Shown piece by piece: positions 27,352 through 36,705 of a stretch of 64,000 bases of DNA; position 1 is the first letter of the stretch, and every line of letters starts with the position of its first letter. The position numbers and the translations under genes are program-made. The DNA is from Anaerococcus sp. Marseille-P3915 (lineage in GTDB: Bacteria > Bacillota > Clostridia > Tissierellales > Peptoniphilaceae). Location of the stretch: contig NZ_LT984887.1 in the NCBI RefSeq assembly GCF_900258475.1, positions 800,200-864,199 of the forward strand, in the 5' to 3' direction. The notes under the pieces were generated by a model, which made no database searches, was not told the origin of the DNA, and saw nothing but the letters and a program-made list of their open reading frames with translations.

Positions 27352-30300
27352 CTATATAAAACCTATTTCATTATCATTGTTATTGTTTTTATTCCTGTTA
27401 TTTATTTCCTTAAAGACAGCATTAGAAAAATCTTGGAGCATAGGATTTTCTAATATTACAACCATAGATAAATTAATATTAAATGTTTCGTTTACTAAGT
27501 TTGTTAATTGCACAGCATTAAGCGAGTTGCCACCAGATTTGAAAAAATCATCTACCAACTCTAGTTTCTCTACTTTTAATACATTTTCTACAATCCTGAC
27601 TATCTCATTTTCAAATGTTTGTATACTCTCTTCTGACTCACTATTGAGGTTTTTATCATTCCTGTTGTTTGAAATTGATTTTTTAATAAGGTCTTTTTTC
27701 TCAATATGGTTTATTGTCAAATCCATTTCTGTGTCATCATTTGAAATTCTTATTAATTCATCCACTTTTTTGTTGCTTGATTCTAAAAAATCATTTATTA
27801 ATTCTACATATGCGTTGAAACATATATCTATCTCCTCATTTATGAATAAATTAGTTACATAATCCCATGTCAATATAAGGTCTTCATCTAATTCTATTAC
27901 TTGATGATCTAACCATACTTGAGGCGTTTGGCTTATAGAGTAATTTAACTCACCGAGAAAATCTACATTTCTATTTCCTTTCATTCCTAAGCCACTTGTA
28001 AATATAATTGGAGCAATCATATCTGTATGTTTCTTCTCTCTTAAATCTCTTAAAAACTCTATTGAACTATATGATGAATGCATCATATCAGAAAGGAGTT
28101 GTTCCTGAATTTCCTTTGCATTTTCCAAAATAGTTTTGCTTTTATCAAGTTTTATTTCCAATAAACATAACTGAGTAAAGTCTCCCATAACTTTATGAAT
28201 TTCAGGATGAATATCTTCCTTTATAAATTGTGTCACATTAACTACAAAATTATTGCTGTTACTATATTTGCATAACATTGTAGAAAATAATGATAAAAGT
28301 ATAGTTGTTGGTGTTACCTCTACTTCAGTCGCTAATCTTTTAATTTCTATCCAATCGTCTCTCTTTATTCTAGCTTCTTTTCTTTTAAATCTTTGTTCAG
28401 AGTTATTTCCATCATTTTTCATAATGGATAATCTTGGCATGATAGGAAATGAGTCCAACCTGTTTATCCAATAATCTTTATCTCGTTCATAATGAAATCT
28501 GTCTTCTTGTTTTTTATATAAAACATAGTCTCGAAATGTTGGTTCAATAGTTTCCGAACTAAAATCTCCATCATATTTAAGCTTTATTTCTTTTAAAAAC
28601 TCAAACATGCTCCAACCATCAAGTATTGCATTATCAATTCCTATAAATATTCGAAATAGAGTTTTAGTAATTTTAGTTACTTTAAAATCAAATGTAGGAA
28701 AATTACTCAAATCTATAATTCTATGCGAAAGTGATTCTCTCATTTGCAATAAAATATTTTCTTTAGCATCATCATCCAAAGTGCTTAAATCATTTATATT
28801 TAATAAATAGTATGGAACTTCTTTCAGAATTACTTGTTCTCCTGAATTTAATATTATTGTTCTTAAAGCAGGATTATATTCAATGATATCATTTAACGCT
28901 TTCTGTAGTTTATTGACATTTATATCCATACTATCGAATTCAAAATAACAATGTGTTGATACATTCCCTAAGTTATACGCCCCCTGTCTACCTATCCAAT
29001 AAGCCATTTGTACATCAGTAAGTGGAAATGGCTCATATATGTTTTCTTTATCTGGCACTAAAGTTCGTATTTTGCTTCTATTGATAAACATTTTGTTTTT
29101 ATCTATAAAATCCGACAAAGAAGCTACAGAGGCACTCTGAAAAATGTCTTTTATCGAAATTTCTATCCCCATTTTATTTTTGACTTTCCCGATAATGGAT
29201 GCTGCTGTTAATGAGTCCCCTCCAACGATAAAATAATTATCATTAACTCCAATATTTTCATTGCATAAACATTCTTTCCAGATATTCAATAATATTTTTT
29301 CTGTATCTGATATGTCATTTGTTATTTCTTCTGAAATAACTCTAGAATGCTTGACATCCTTCAGTAAATCTTTTTTAAGCTTCTTTCTATCTGCTTTTCC
29401 ATTCTTATTAAGTGGGATTTCATCCACATGATAAAAATAAGTTGGAATCATATAATTTGGAACTATTCCCAACAAATAGTCTTTTAGATCTTCAAATGAG
29501 ATTTTATTACTTTTTAGTTTTTCGATAAAAAAAGTATTGAAATTAGCCTTGGATGACTCATTGACATTGCTTTCATAAAGAATTCTACTAATATCTGTTT
29601 TTAAATTAATGTCGTTATTAATACCTATGTTTTCTGGATTCAATATATCAGCTGTAATCAGAGAAAGTAAATTTAATTTATTAATTTCATTTCCTACAAG
29701 TAACCCATTTGGTTTCAATTTCTTTATTAGCTTCTTTAATGTCTCTCTTGAATCTCCACTCCTGTGAATTGAATTTAATGCTATTACCACATCAAAATAA
29801 TCCTCTTCCAATCCATCATTTATTTCTTGATTAATAATAGAATATCTAAATTTACTATTTTCATTAATATCAGATAAGTCTTCTTTTAAAAACACAGAAT
29901 TGTCTGCATAAACATATTCCTCAACATAATCTTTGTATTTATTAAATAATCTATTTGTCATTTGACTGTTTCTAGTTGAATATTCTATGATTCTTAATTT
30001 TCTGTCTGTATTCTTATCTATATAATTATTTAGAGAGTTTACTATACTATCTATAGATTCTTTATAATCTTCTATGGCTTCAGCAAGTCTTACTAAATTA
30101 AATTTTTTATCTTCTCTGTAGAAAACTTCTAAAGGATCTCTCCCTGTTTTTAAAATATCTATAAGCTCTGGTGTAATTTCTTTTGTGAATCTTTCAATTT
30201 CCTGTACTGATTCCACGTCTATTTTTATTTTAGAAATAGAGCTATCTTCTTTAAATCTTCCATCAACCTTTTTTAAAAGCTTAAAGTTTACTAGTGTATC

Positions 30301-33300
30301 AATCCATTTGTCCACTATTATTCTATTTGAACTTGACAAGTTTATATCTTTATATATTTCATTTAAAGAGTAACTTTTACTAGTAAAGTCAATCTTTAAC
30401 CCATTAAATACATTTAAAATGGTTTTCAAAACTAGTTTGTCAATTTCTTTGTTTTGGTATATAGTTTCATCATTTGATGAAGGTATTTTAGGTTTTACCA
30501 AAAAAGAAGTATTAAAACCTTGATTTTTTGGCATGTTGTTAACTTCATATGAATTAACATCACTTTTAATAAAGGCTACTAACTTCTTGCTTCCTCCTCT
30601 TTCCATTAAATCAACAATTACATTTTCTACCCCAGCATACTTTGCTATAGCTTTCTCAATTTCACCAATTTCAATTCGATGTCCCTTAACTTTAACTTGA
30701 GTATCTTTTCTACCAAGAAATTCTATGGTACCATCGTTCCATATTCTTCCGTTATCCCCTGTTCTGTACCACCTTATATCATCTTCTACAATGAATTTAT
30801 TATCGGTTAATTCAGTATCTCCTCTGTACCCTTCAGCAACACCTACTCCTCCGATTAATAACTCGCCTTTAACATAATTAGGACAAGTTCTGCCAAAGTC
30901 ATCTACCACCTTATATACTTGATTCTCTAGAGGCTTTCCATACGGTATCGAAACCCAATTGTTCGGAATTTCTTTAGGTACATTTAGATAGTTTGACCAT
31001 ATAGATGCTTCCGTAGCCCCACCCATGGCTACAACAACAGAGTCATTGCTCATATTATAAAATCTTCCGGGTAGATTTAAAGCAATCCAATCTCCTGATA
31101 ACATAACAACTCTAAAAGGTAATTTTCTCTTTTTTCCTTCAGCCATTGTAACTAACATGTCAAATAATATTGGAACTGAATCCCAAATAGTAACATTATA
31201 TCTATCAATTAATTCAAGCCATTCATCTGGATTCCTATAATTGTCTTCACTTGTGGTAATAAATGTACCACCAGCATGTAAAAGTCCAAATATATCAAAC
31301 ACAGAAAGGTCAAAATCTATAGAAGACACCATTAAGACAGTATCATTAGTGTTAATGTTATATTTCTTATTCAGGTCTATACAGGTGTTGATAGCACTAG
31401 TGTGCATTATTTCAACGCCCTTTGGCACTCCTGTTGTCCCTGATGTCATAATAATGTACGCACTGTCATATGGACTAACTTGAACAGGACTTTCTAATTT
31501 CTTATCGCTATTCATACCTTTATCTAAATCAATAATCTTAACTTCTTCGTTATTCAAAGAACAACTAATTATTGTTTCTTCATCACTTATTATGTGATTT
31601 ATACCAATTTGATCATATATTTTACTTCTTCTTTCATTAGGCTGTGTAATTCCTATAGGTACATATGCTGCGCCGCTAAATAAAATTCCAAAAATAGCAA
31701 AAATTTGTCTGCATCCTCTTGGAAGTGTTATTCCTATATAATCACCCTTTTTTATGCCTTCTGATTGTAAATAAAAAGCAATTTTTAAAGCATTATCATA
31801 AAGTTCTCCATAACTTATCTCTTCACCTGTAGAAGAGTCTATAATTGCCACTTTACTTGGATTTAATATAACATTTTTAATAAATCCATCATAAATTCTT
31901 TCATCTGGATATTTTAGTGGAATAATAGCTTCAATTTCTTGCCTTCTAATTTCCTTTTGCCTTTGAGATAAAACATCTGTTTTCTTTTCCCAATTTTCTT
32001 TTTTAGTTAAGGAAATAAGGAGTTCATAAAAAGCATCAAACATATCATTTAATAATTCTTCTGGGTAAAGTTCTTCCACAGCATCCCAACATAAAATTAA
32101 CTTTTCATCTGTTACATAAGTCTGAAAATCCAACCAAACACCTGGTGTTTGAGAAATCATATATGAAATTCCCCCAAGCGCTTCTCTTGACTTTTCCGTT
32201 TCTAAAGGATAATCAATATTACAAGCAAACACAATAGGAGCCACGTTATTATTGTTACCTATTTCTTTATACATGTCTCTTTGAACTTGGACACCAGAAT
32301 ATGAGCTATGCGAAACATTTTCTAAAAATACTTCACTAACCCTCTCTATAGTTTGTATCAATGTTTCCCCTAGTCTTCTCTCATAATCTACCAATAATAA
32401 GTTAGTAAAATCTGCAATCATATTACTTAAATTACTGTTTTCAGTATCCCTATTAAATAAAGGCATATTTATTAAAAACTTTTCTTGATTAGTCCATCGT
32501 TCTATTACAAGACCATAGCAGGCCAATAAAACCATTGATGGTGTTACTTTATGCAAAGAGGCTAGTCTTTTTATTTCACTCCAACTTTCTTCATCTACCA
32601 CTTTCTTTCTTCTAATAAACTTAGTTTCTTTAACCATTTCAGGCCTAATTTTTAGTGGTAAATTAGGTGCTTCCATAGGAAAGTCATTTTCAATTTTTGT
32701 CTTCCAAAAGTCCTTATCCTCTTCTAATTGTAATTGATTGTCTTTATTATCTCCAATATAATCTTTGAAGGTATAGTCTATAGAATGTTTTTCACCTTCT
32801 CCTACATAATTTCTTGTTAATTCTTTAATCATAATGCTTAGACTCATAACATCCGCAACCAACAAATCAATATCTAAAAAGATTTTTGTCTTTCCCTCAG
32901 GTAATAAAGCAATTCCAAGACCTGCTACTTCACCTTTTTCGACCTTTAATTTCCTATGAGATATTTTTTCTCTAATTTCATTTAAAGAATCCTTAATTTC
33001 TTTATTATCTAGATTCTCTAAGTTGTATACACTGATTTCGTCTGTGTAAGGAGACTCCATGATTTCCTGAGTGCCATCACTGTTAAATTTTGCTCTCAAC
33101 ATTGGATGATCTTTTTGTAATTTTATCCACGCTTCATTTAATTTTTTAACATTTATATCTTTACCATCAATTTCTAGATAGGCATGACACCCTACGCCTC
33201 CCAAAACCTGATCATCTTCTCTACCAACCCAGTAAGCATATTGCACATCTGTTAACGGAAATTTAATACCAACATATTCTTTGTTCTTAACTATTTCTGC

Positions 33301-33561
33301 TTCTTTTGATATAAATTTATCGTTAATTTTTGCACTCTTAATTAACATTTCCCATTCATTAAAAGTTGGTTTTTCCATTAATTTAGAGAATGATATCCTA
33401 ATACCTGATTTTCTTAACTTATTAGATATTTTCATTATCATAATAGAACTTAATCCTCTTTCTATAAGATTATCGCCCTTCTCAAAATCATCGTTAATTT
33501 CCATGCGAATATGTTCTTTAATGGACTGTATCACTTTGTTTTTTATATCATTTATCTCCAT
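27352..33561 (-). CDS. NRPS 1: ArCP-Cy-A(E*)-PCP-Cy-PCP (HMWP2-like)
   Basis: The product has 2069 residues (HMWP2 of yersiniabactin has about 2035). An aryl carrier domain (phosphopantetheine Ser in RGLSSIMI near 38) is followed by cyclisation domain 1 (DLLVADVMS near 235). The complete adenylation domain has MTSGTTGVPKG near 707, FDLSVFDIFG near 752, YRTGD and GHRIEIGEIE. An inserted methyltransferase-like domain, with a ruined SAM motif (RIIEYSTRN near 1190), matches the pseudo-methyltransferase epimerase of PchE and HMWP2. PCP1 (GGDSL near 1449), cyclisation domain 2 (DNAILDGWS near 1645) and PCP2 (GGNSL near 2012) follow. It accepts salicylate and builds two thiazoline rings from cysteine. 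The start has AGGAGGAAT upstream, and the stop lies 8 bases before NRPS 2. Confidence 0.93.
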   Translation of the reverse strand: MEINDIKNKVIQSIKEHIRMEINDDFEKGDNLIERGLSSIMIMKISNKLRKSGIRISFSKLMEKPTFNEWEMLIKSAKINDKFISKEAEIVKNKEYVGIKFPLTDVQYAYWVGREDDQVLGGVGCHAYLEIDGKDINVKKLNEAWIKLQKDHPMLRAKFNSDGTQEIMESPYTDEISVYNLENLDNKEIKDSLNEIREKISHRKLKVEKGEVAGLGIALLPEGKTKIFLDIDLLVADVMSLSIMIKELTRNYVGEGEKHSIDYTFKDYIGDNKDNQLQLEEDKDFWKTKIENDFPMEAPNLPLKIRPEMVKETKFIRRKKVVDEESWSEIKRLASLHKVTPSMVLLACYGLVIERWTNQEKFLINMPLFNRDTENSNLSNMIADFTNLLLVDYERRLGETLIQTIERVSEVFLENVSHSSYSGVQVQRDMYKEIGNNNNVAPIVFACNIDYPLETEKSREALGGISYMISQTPGVWLDFQTYVTDEKLILCWDAVEELYPEELLNDMFDAFYELLISLTKKENWEKKTDVLSQRQKEIRRQEIEAIIPLKYPDERIYDGFIKNVILNPSKVAIIDSSTGEEISYGELYDNALKIAFYLQSEGIKKGDYIGITLPRGCRQIFAIFGILFSGAAYVPIGITQPNERRSKIYDQIGINHIISDEETIISCSLNNEEVKIIDLDKGMNSDKKLESPVQVSPYDSAYIIMTSGTTGVPKGVEIMHTSAINTCIDLNKKYNINTNDTVLMVSSIDFDLSVFDIFGLLHAGGTFITTSEDNYRNPDEWLELIDRYNVTIWDSVPILFDMLVTMAEGKKRKLPFRVVMLSGDWIALNLPGRFYNMSNDSVVVAMGGATEASIWSNYLNVPKEIPNNWVSIPYGKPLENQVYKVVDDFGRTCPNYVKGELLIGGVGVAEGYRGDTELTDNKFIVEDDIRWYRTGDNGRIWNDGTIEFLGRKDTQVKVKGHRIEIGEIEKAIAKYAGVENVIVDLMERGGSKKLVAFIKSDVNSYEVNNMPKNQGFNTSFLVKPKIPSSNDETIYQNKEIDKLVLKTILNVFNGLKIDFTSKSYSLNEIYKDINLSSSNRIIVDKWIDTLVNFKLLKKVDGRFKEDSSISKIKIDVESVQEIERFTKEITPELIDILKTGRDPLEVFYREDKKFNLVRLAEAIEDYKESIDSIVNSLNNYIDKNTDRKLRIIEYSTRNSQMTNRLFNKYKDYVEEYVYADNSVFLKEDLSDINENSKFRYSIINQEINDGLEEDYFDVVIALNSIHRSGDSRETLKKLIKKLKPNGLLVGNEINKLNLLSLITADILNPENIGINNDINLKTDISRILYESNVNESSKANFNTFFIEKLKSNKISFEDLKDYLLGIVPNYMIPTYFYHVDEIPLNKNGKADRKKLKKDLLKDVKHSRVISEEITNDISDTEKILLNIWKECLCNENIGVNDNYFIVGGDSLTAASIIGKVKNKMGIEISIKDIFQSASVASLSDFIDKNKMFINRSKIRTLVPDKENIYEPFPLTDVQMAYWIGRQGAYNLGNVSTHCYFEFDSMDINVNKLQKALNDIIEYNPALRTIILNSGEQVILKEVPYYLLNINDLSTLDDDAKENILLQMRESLSHRIIDLSNFPTFDFKVTKITKTLFRIFIGIDNAILDGWSMFEFLKEIKLKYDGDFSSETIEPTFRDYVLYKKQEDRFHYERDKDYWINRLDSFPIMPRLSIMKNDGNNSEQRFKRKEARIKRDDWIEIKRLATEVEVTPTTILLSLFSTMLCKYSNSNNFVVNVTQFIKEDIHPEIHKVMGDFTQLCLLEIKLDKSKTILENAKEIQEQLLSDMMHSSYSSIEFLRDLREKKHTDMIAPIIFTSGLGMKGNRNVDFLGELNYSISQTPQVWLDHQVIELDEDLILTWDYVTNLFINEEIDICFNAYVELINDFLESSNKKVDELIRISNDDTEMDLTINHIEKKDLIKKSISNNRNDKNLNSESEESIQTFENEIVRIVENVLKVEKLELVDDFFKSGGNSLNAVQLTNLVNETFNINLSMVVILENPMLQDFSNAVFKEINNRNKNNNNDNEIGFI

Positions 33562-33573
33562 TGCTAATTCCTC

Positions 33574-35160
33574 CTATAAGGCAGATTTTCTAAGTGTTTC
33601 TTTACTTATCTTACCAACGCTTGTCAATGGCCAAGCATCAACCTTTTTAACTAAATCTGGTAATTTGAAATGGGCTACTCCATGCTCTTTTAGAAATGTT
33701 CTGATTTCATTTAGAGTAATCTCGTTATCTCCTGAAAGGACAAAAACTCCTATTTTTTCTCCTAAAATTTGATCTGGAATTCCTACAACTTGTACTTCTA
33801 CAATTTTATCGTGAGTTAATAGAATTTCTTCTAGCTCTGTAGGGGTTATTTTTTCTCCAGCTCTATTGATCATTTCTTTTAGCCTTCCTACAATTTGAAA
33901 ATTACCATCTTTAAGCTTTCTAGCTTTATCACCTGTTTTGAAGTAACAATCTTCAGTTATACAGTTCTTATTAATTTCATCCAAATTATAATAACCATAA
34001 ATTGTATATGGGCCTCTAACTATAAGTTCTCCATACTCCTCTACAGGTAATTCTTTCCCTTCTTCATCAACAATCAATACCTCATCATATTCACTTATTG
34101 GTTTACCTTGTGTATTGTATATAGTTTCACTATTATCATCTAAACTTGTAGTTGATATTAAACCTTCAGCAATTCCAAAAATTTGCTGAAGCTTACAAGA
34201 AAAACCTCTCTCGATTTTCTTGGCTGTAATTTGGTCTAAAACAGAACCACCAATCTGAATCAATTTTAAAGAGGATATATCATATTCATCCATTTCTAAA
34301 AACTCTATACACATATTAGCCATGGCAGGAACTAATCCAGTAATTGTAACTCTCTCTTCTTCAATTAACGGTATTATCTCATCAGGGCTTGTAGTAGGGC
34401 AAATCACTATTTTCCCTCCATAAAACAATGTTCCCATTATTCCAGGGCATCCTAAAGGAAAGTTATGAGACATCGGTAAAGCAGCTAAATATACACTTTC
34501 TTCAGTTAACCCACACCTTCGTCCCGAATACTCTGCTACATATAAGTAATCACAGTGTCTCCTTGGGATTAATTTCGGTATTCCTGTTGTTCCTCCAGAT
34601 AACAATAGTAAACCTATGTCTTTATAATCAACATTCACATTTTCTTCAATAGGCGTATTTGCTTTGATTTCTGTTAGAGATCTGAACTCTTCATTATCTC
34701 CCTGAATAAAAACTTTTATATCTGTTCTATTTTCTTTAATAACTTCTCTAATCATTTCCGTATAAGAAAATCCTAAATACCTATCTTGTGCGATATATGC
34801 CTTTGCTTCTGATAATTGAATTATTCCACTAATCTCCGTCTTTCTATGAGCTGGTAAAGACATAATTGGAATTACTCCTATTTTAAAAAGAGCAAAAGCC
34901 ACAAAAATCAATTCAGCACTGTTTGGTAGTTGTAATACAACTTTATCACCCTTTTTAAAGCCTTCTTTTAAAAATCCCTTTGCATATCTATTAGAGATAC
35001 TTTCAATCTCTTTATAAGAATACTCGTTTCCATTTTCATTGATGGCTATTTTTTCACTATATTTATTGGAAACTTTAGTTAAAAAATCACCTAGAGATAA
35101 ATGATTCCAAACCTCTTTGTCATAGAAGTCTTCTAATTTTTCTTTAATTTTTATATTCAT
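33574..35160 (-). CDS. Salicyl-AMP ligase (YbtE/PchD/DhbE family)
   Basis: The product has 528 residues from ATG 35160, chosen for the GGAGG upstream; the longer frame overlaps the PPTase gene further without need. Motifs include LLLSGGTTGIPKLIPR (phosphate loop), ALPMSHNFPLGCPG (aryl-acid binding region, with the Asn of DHBA/salicylate ligases), QIFGIAEGL, KTGDKARK and GRLKEMINRAGEKI with a C-terminal Lys in SVGKISKETL. The enzyme activates salicylate as the adenylate and transfers it to the N-terminal ArCP of NRPS 1. It sits between the PPTase and the NRPS genes in the same operon. Confidence 0.93.
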   Translation of the reverse strand: MNIKIKEKLEDFYDKEVWNHLSLGDFLTKVSNKYSEKIAINENGNEYSYKEIESISNRYAKGFLKEGFKKGDKVVLQLPNSAELIFVAFALFKIGVIPIMSLPAHRKTEISGIIQLSEAKAYIAQDRYLGFSYTEMIREVIKENRTDIKVFIQGDNEEFRSLTEIKANTPIEENVNVDYKDIGLLLLSGGTTGIPKLIPRRHCDYLYVAEYSGRRCGLTEESVYLAALPMSHNFPLGCPGIMGTLFYGGKIVICPTTSPDEIIPLIEEERVTITGLVPAMANMCIEFLEMDEYDISSLKLIQIGGSVLDQITAKKIERGFSCKLQQIFGIAEGLISTTSLDDNSETIYNTQGKPISEYDEVLIVDEEGKELPVEEYGELIVRGPYTIYGYYNLDEINKNCITEDCYFKTGDKARKLKDGNFQIVGRLKEMINRAGEKITPTELEEILLTHDKIVEVQVVGIPDQILGEKIGVFVLSGDNEITLNEIRTFLKEHGVAHFKLPDLVKKVDAWPLTSVGKISKETLRKSAL

Positions 35161-35843
35161 TTTTCCTCCGTTGTGCAAATTGCCCCTATATACCCTGAAT
35201 TATCTCTAATCATTCTAAGTTGTTTATTGTAGCCTTTACTATCTCTTAACTCAGCCCAATTCTTGCTAATATTTATAACTTCTATCTCCTTAGTATCTCT
35301 GATTAGACCAATACCATCACATTTTAAGTAAGCTTCCTTAATCGTCCATAATTCATAAAATTTGCAGAAATCCTTATCTATATATTCAATTTCTGAATCT
35401 GTAAAACAATTATTTACTATATCTTTGTACTCAAATCTCTTATTTATCCATTCTATATCTACGCCTATTTCTTCTTGAGAGAATCCAACTATTACAAGAC
35501 CATCTGTATGGGAAATGTTGAACTTTATTCCTTTATTGTTTTTAACAAATGGTTTTTTGTACTTTCCATTTAATACCTCTATTTTTTCAACATCTTTTCT
35601 TAATATAAAGGAAAAAACTTTATTTACTACGCTTCGAGATACAATATAATTTATCCTTGCTACCTCTGATTTAAATCCTTGAGCATGTTTAATTTCTTCC
35701 TTTTTTAAAAATTTTTCTGTATAATATTTATCCTTAAATTCAGATGTGTTAATTGTTAATAAAGCTACTTCATTATCAAAAAACCTATCAACAATACAGT
35801 CGATTTCATCAAATTTAAACACTTGTAAAATTTTTGTATCCAT
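35157..35843 (-). CDS. 4'-phosphopantetheinyl transferase (Sfp type)
   Basis: The product has 228 residues. Family signatures are visible: FNISHTDGLVIVGFS, then GVDIEWI (Mg-binding Asp and Glu) near 122, and the WTIKEAYLKCDGIGL motif near 165. Sfp-type enzymes transfer phosphopantetheine from CoA to the carrier-domain serines, here the ArCP and three PCPs of the two NRPSs. It begins one base after the thioesterase stop and overlaps the ligase start by 4 bases. A dedicated copy makes the cluster independent of a host enzyme able to accept these carriers. Confidence 0.92.
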   Translation of the reverse strand: MDTKILQVFKFDEIDCIVDRFFDNEVALLTINTSEFKDKYYTEKFLKKEEIKHAQGFKSEVARINYIVSRSVVNKVFSFILRKDVEKIEVLNGKYKKPFVKNNKGIKFNISHTDGLVIVGFSQEEIGVDIEWINKRFEYKDIVNNCFTDSEIEYIDKDFCKFYELWTIKEAYLKCDGIGLIRDTKEIEVINISKNWAELRDSKGYNKQLRMIRDNSGYIGAICTTEEK

Positions 35844-35844
35844 T

Positions 35845-36585
35845 CTAATCGTTGATATATTTTCTCAATTCTTTAATTACATCTTCTTCAGAAGTGTTTA
35901 TAAACATATGTTCTCCTTCGATGTACTCATATGTGAAATTCTTTGTCGTATATTCACTCCACTTAGTCATTTCTTCTAAACTCATTTCCTTATCAATTTT
36001 TCCCATCAAGCCTAGTATATCACTATCAACTTTTTTATATTCTTCATCTTGATAGTCCTCATCTATGATAAAATCTGCTCTTAAAGTAGGTAAAAAGATA
36101 CTAATTAAATCCTTGTTATCTAATATTTCATCAGGAGTTCCACCGTATCTTCTCAATCCTTCTATAAATCCATCATCATCTAAATGGTAGATAGGATTTG
36201 GCTCTTTATAGCATGGCGCCCTCCCCGCTGAAATAATTAAGCCTTCAGGGTTTGGAAGCCCACTCTCTTTTATTTTCAATGCTAATTCATAAACTATCTT
36301 AGTCCCCATGCTGTGTCCAAATAAATAATATGGTGATGTAAAGTCAAAAACTGTTTTCATAGCTTTAAATAGTTCTTCAACTAATTCTCTGATATCCTTA
36401 ATAGCTTTTTCAGAAAACCTATTTTCTCTACCTGGATATTGAGCAAAATACACACCGCTATTTTTAAAATGTCTTCCCCAATTTTTAAAAGAAGAAGCTC
36501 CTCCTCCAGCATAGGGAAATATAAAAATGGTATTCCTACTCTCTTGTATTCCTATTTCATTGCCATGTACAAACCACTTACTCAA
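35845..36585 (-). CDS. Type II thioesterase (YbtT/PchC family)
   Basis: The product has 246 residues. It starts with a TTG codon behind a perfect AGGAGGT, the first gene of the second siderophore operon. The alpha/beta-hydrolase features are IFIFPYAGGGASSF at the oxyanion loop, AQYPGRENRF, the nucleophile in FGHSMGTKIVYELA near 90, and the catalytic His in EGEHMFI near the C-terminus. Stand-alone thioesterases of this kind remove wrong or stalled acyl groups from carrier domains. Unlike the TE fused to NRPS 2, this one keeps the usual Ser nucleophile. Confidence 0.92.
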   Translation of the reverse strand: MSKWFVHGNEIGIQESRNTIFIFPYAGGGASSFKNWGRHFKNSGVYFAQYPGRENRFSEKAIKDIRELVEELFKAMKTVFDFTSPYYLFGHSMGTKIVYELALKIKESGLPNPEGLIISAGRAPCYKEPNPIYHLDDDGFIEGLRRYGGTPDEILDNKDLISIFLPTLRADFIIDEDYQDEEYKKVDSDILGLMGKIDKEMSLEEMTKWSEYTTKNFTYEYIEGEHMFINTSEEDVIKELRKYIND

Positions 36586-36620
36586 ATTATTACCTCCTGA
36601 AAAATATTAAATATTAGCAT

Positions 36621-36671
36621 TTGTTAGTTTAAGCTAACTTAATAATAGCATATATTGATAGCTTTTTTCAA
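36621..36671 (-). promoter_or_regulatory. Promoter with DtxR-like operator for the NRPS operon
   Basis: On the minus strand TTGAAA (36671-36666) and TATTAT (36647-36642) are 18 bases apart. Directly downstream is TTAAGTTAG-N5-AACTAAC, which matches the left arm and much of the right arm of the operator before salicylate synthase. A metal-loaded DtxR-type repressor bound here would block transcription start. No strong terminator separates it from the end of the chorismate operon (36706), so some read-through is possible. Confidence 0.7.
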
Positions 36672-36705
36672 TATCTATTGATATTTTTTATAAAAATATA
36701 TTTTA

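Noticed and set aside
27344-33772. Plus-strand open frames across the NRPS and shikimate genes (up to about 170 residues)
   Set aside because: They lie opposite well-conserved enzymes, have no ribosome sites or known domains, and come from A+T-rich codon use on the coding strand.
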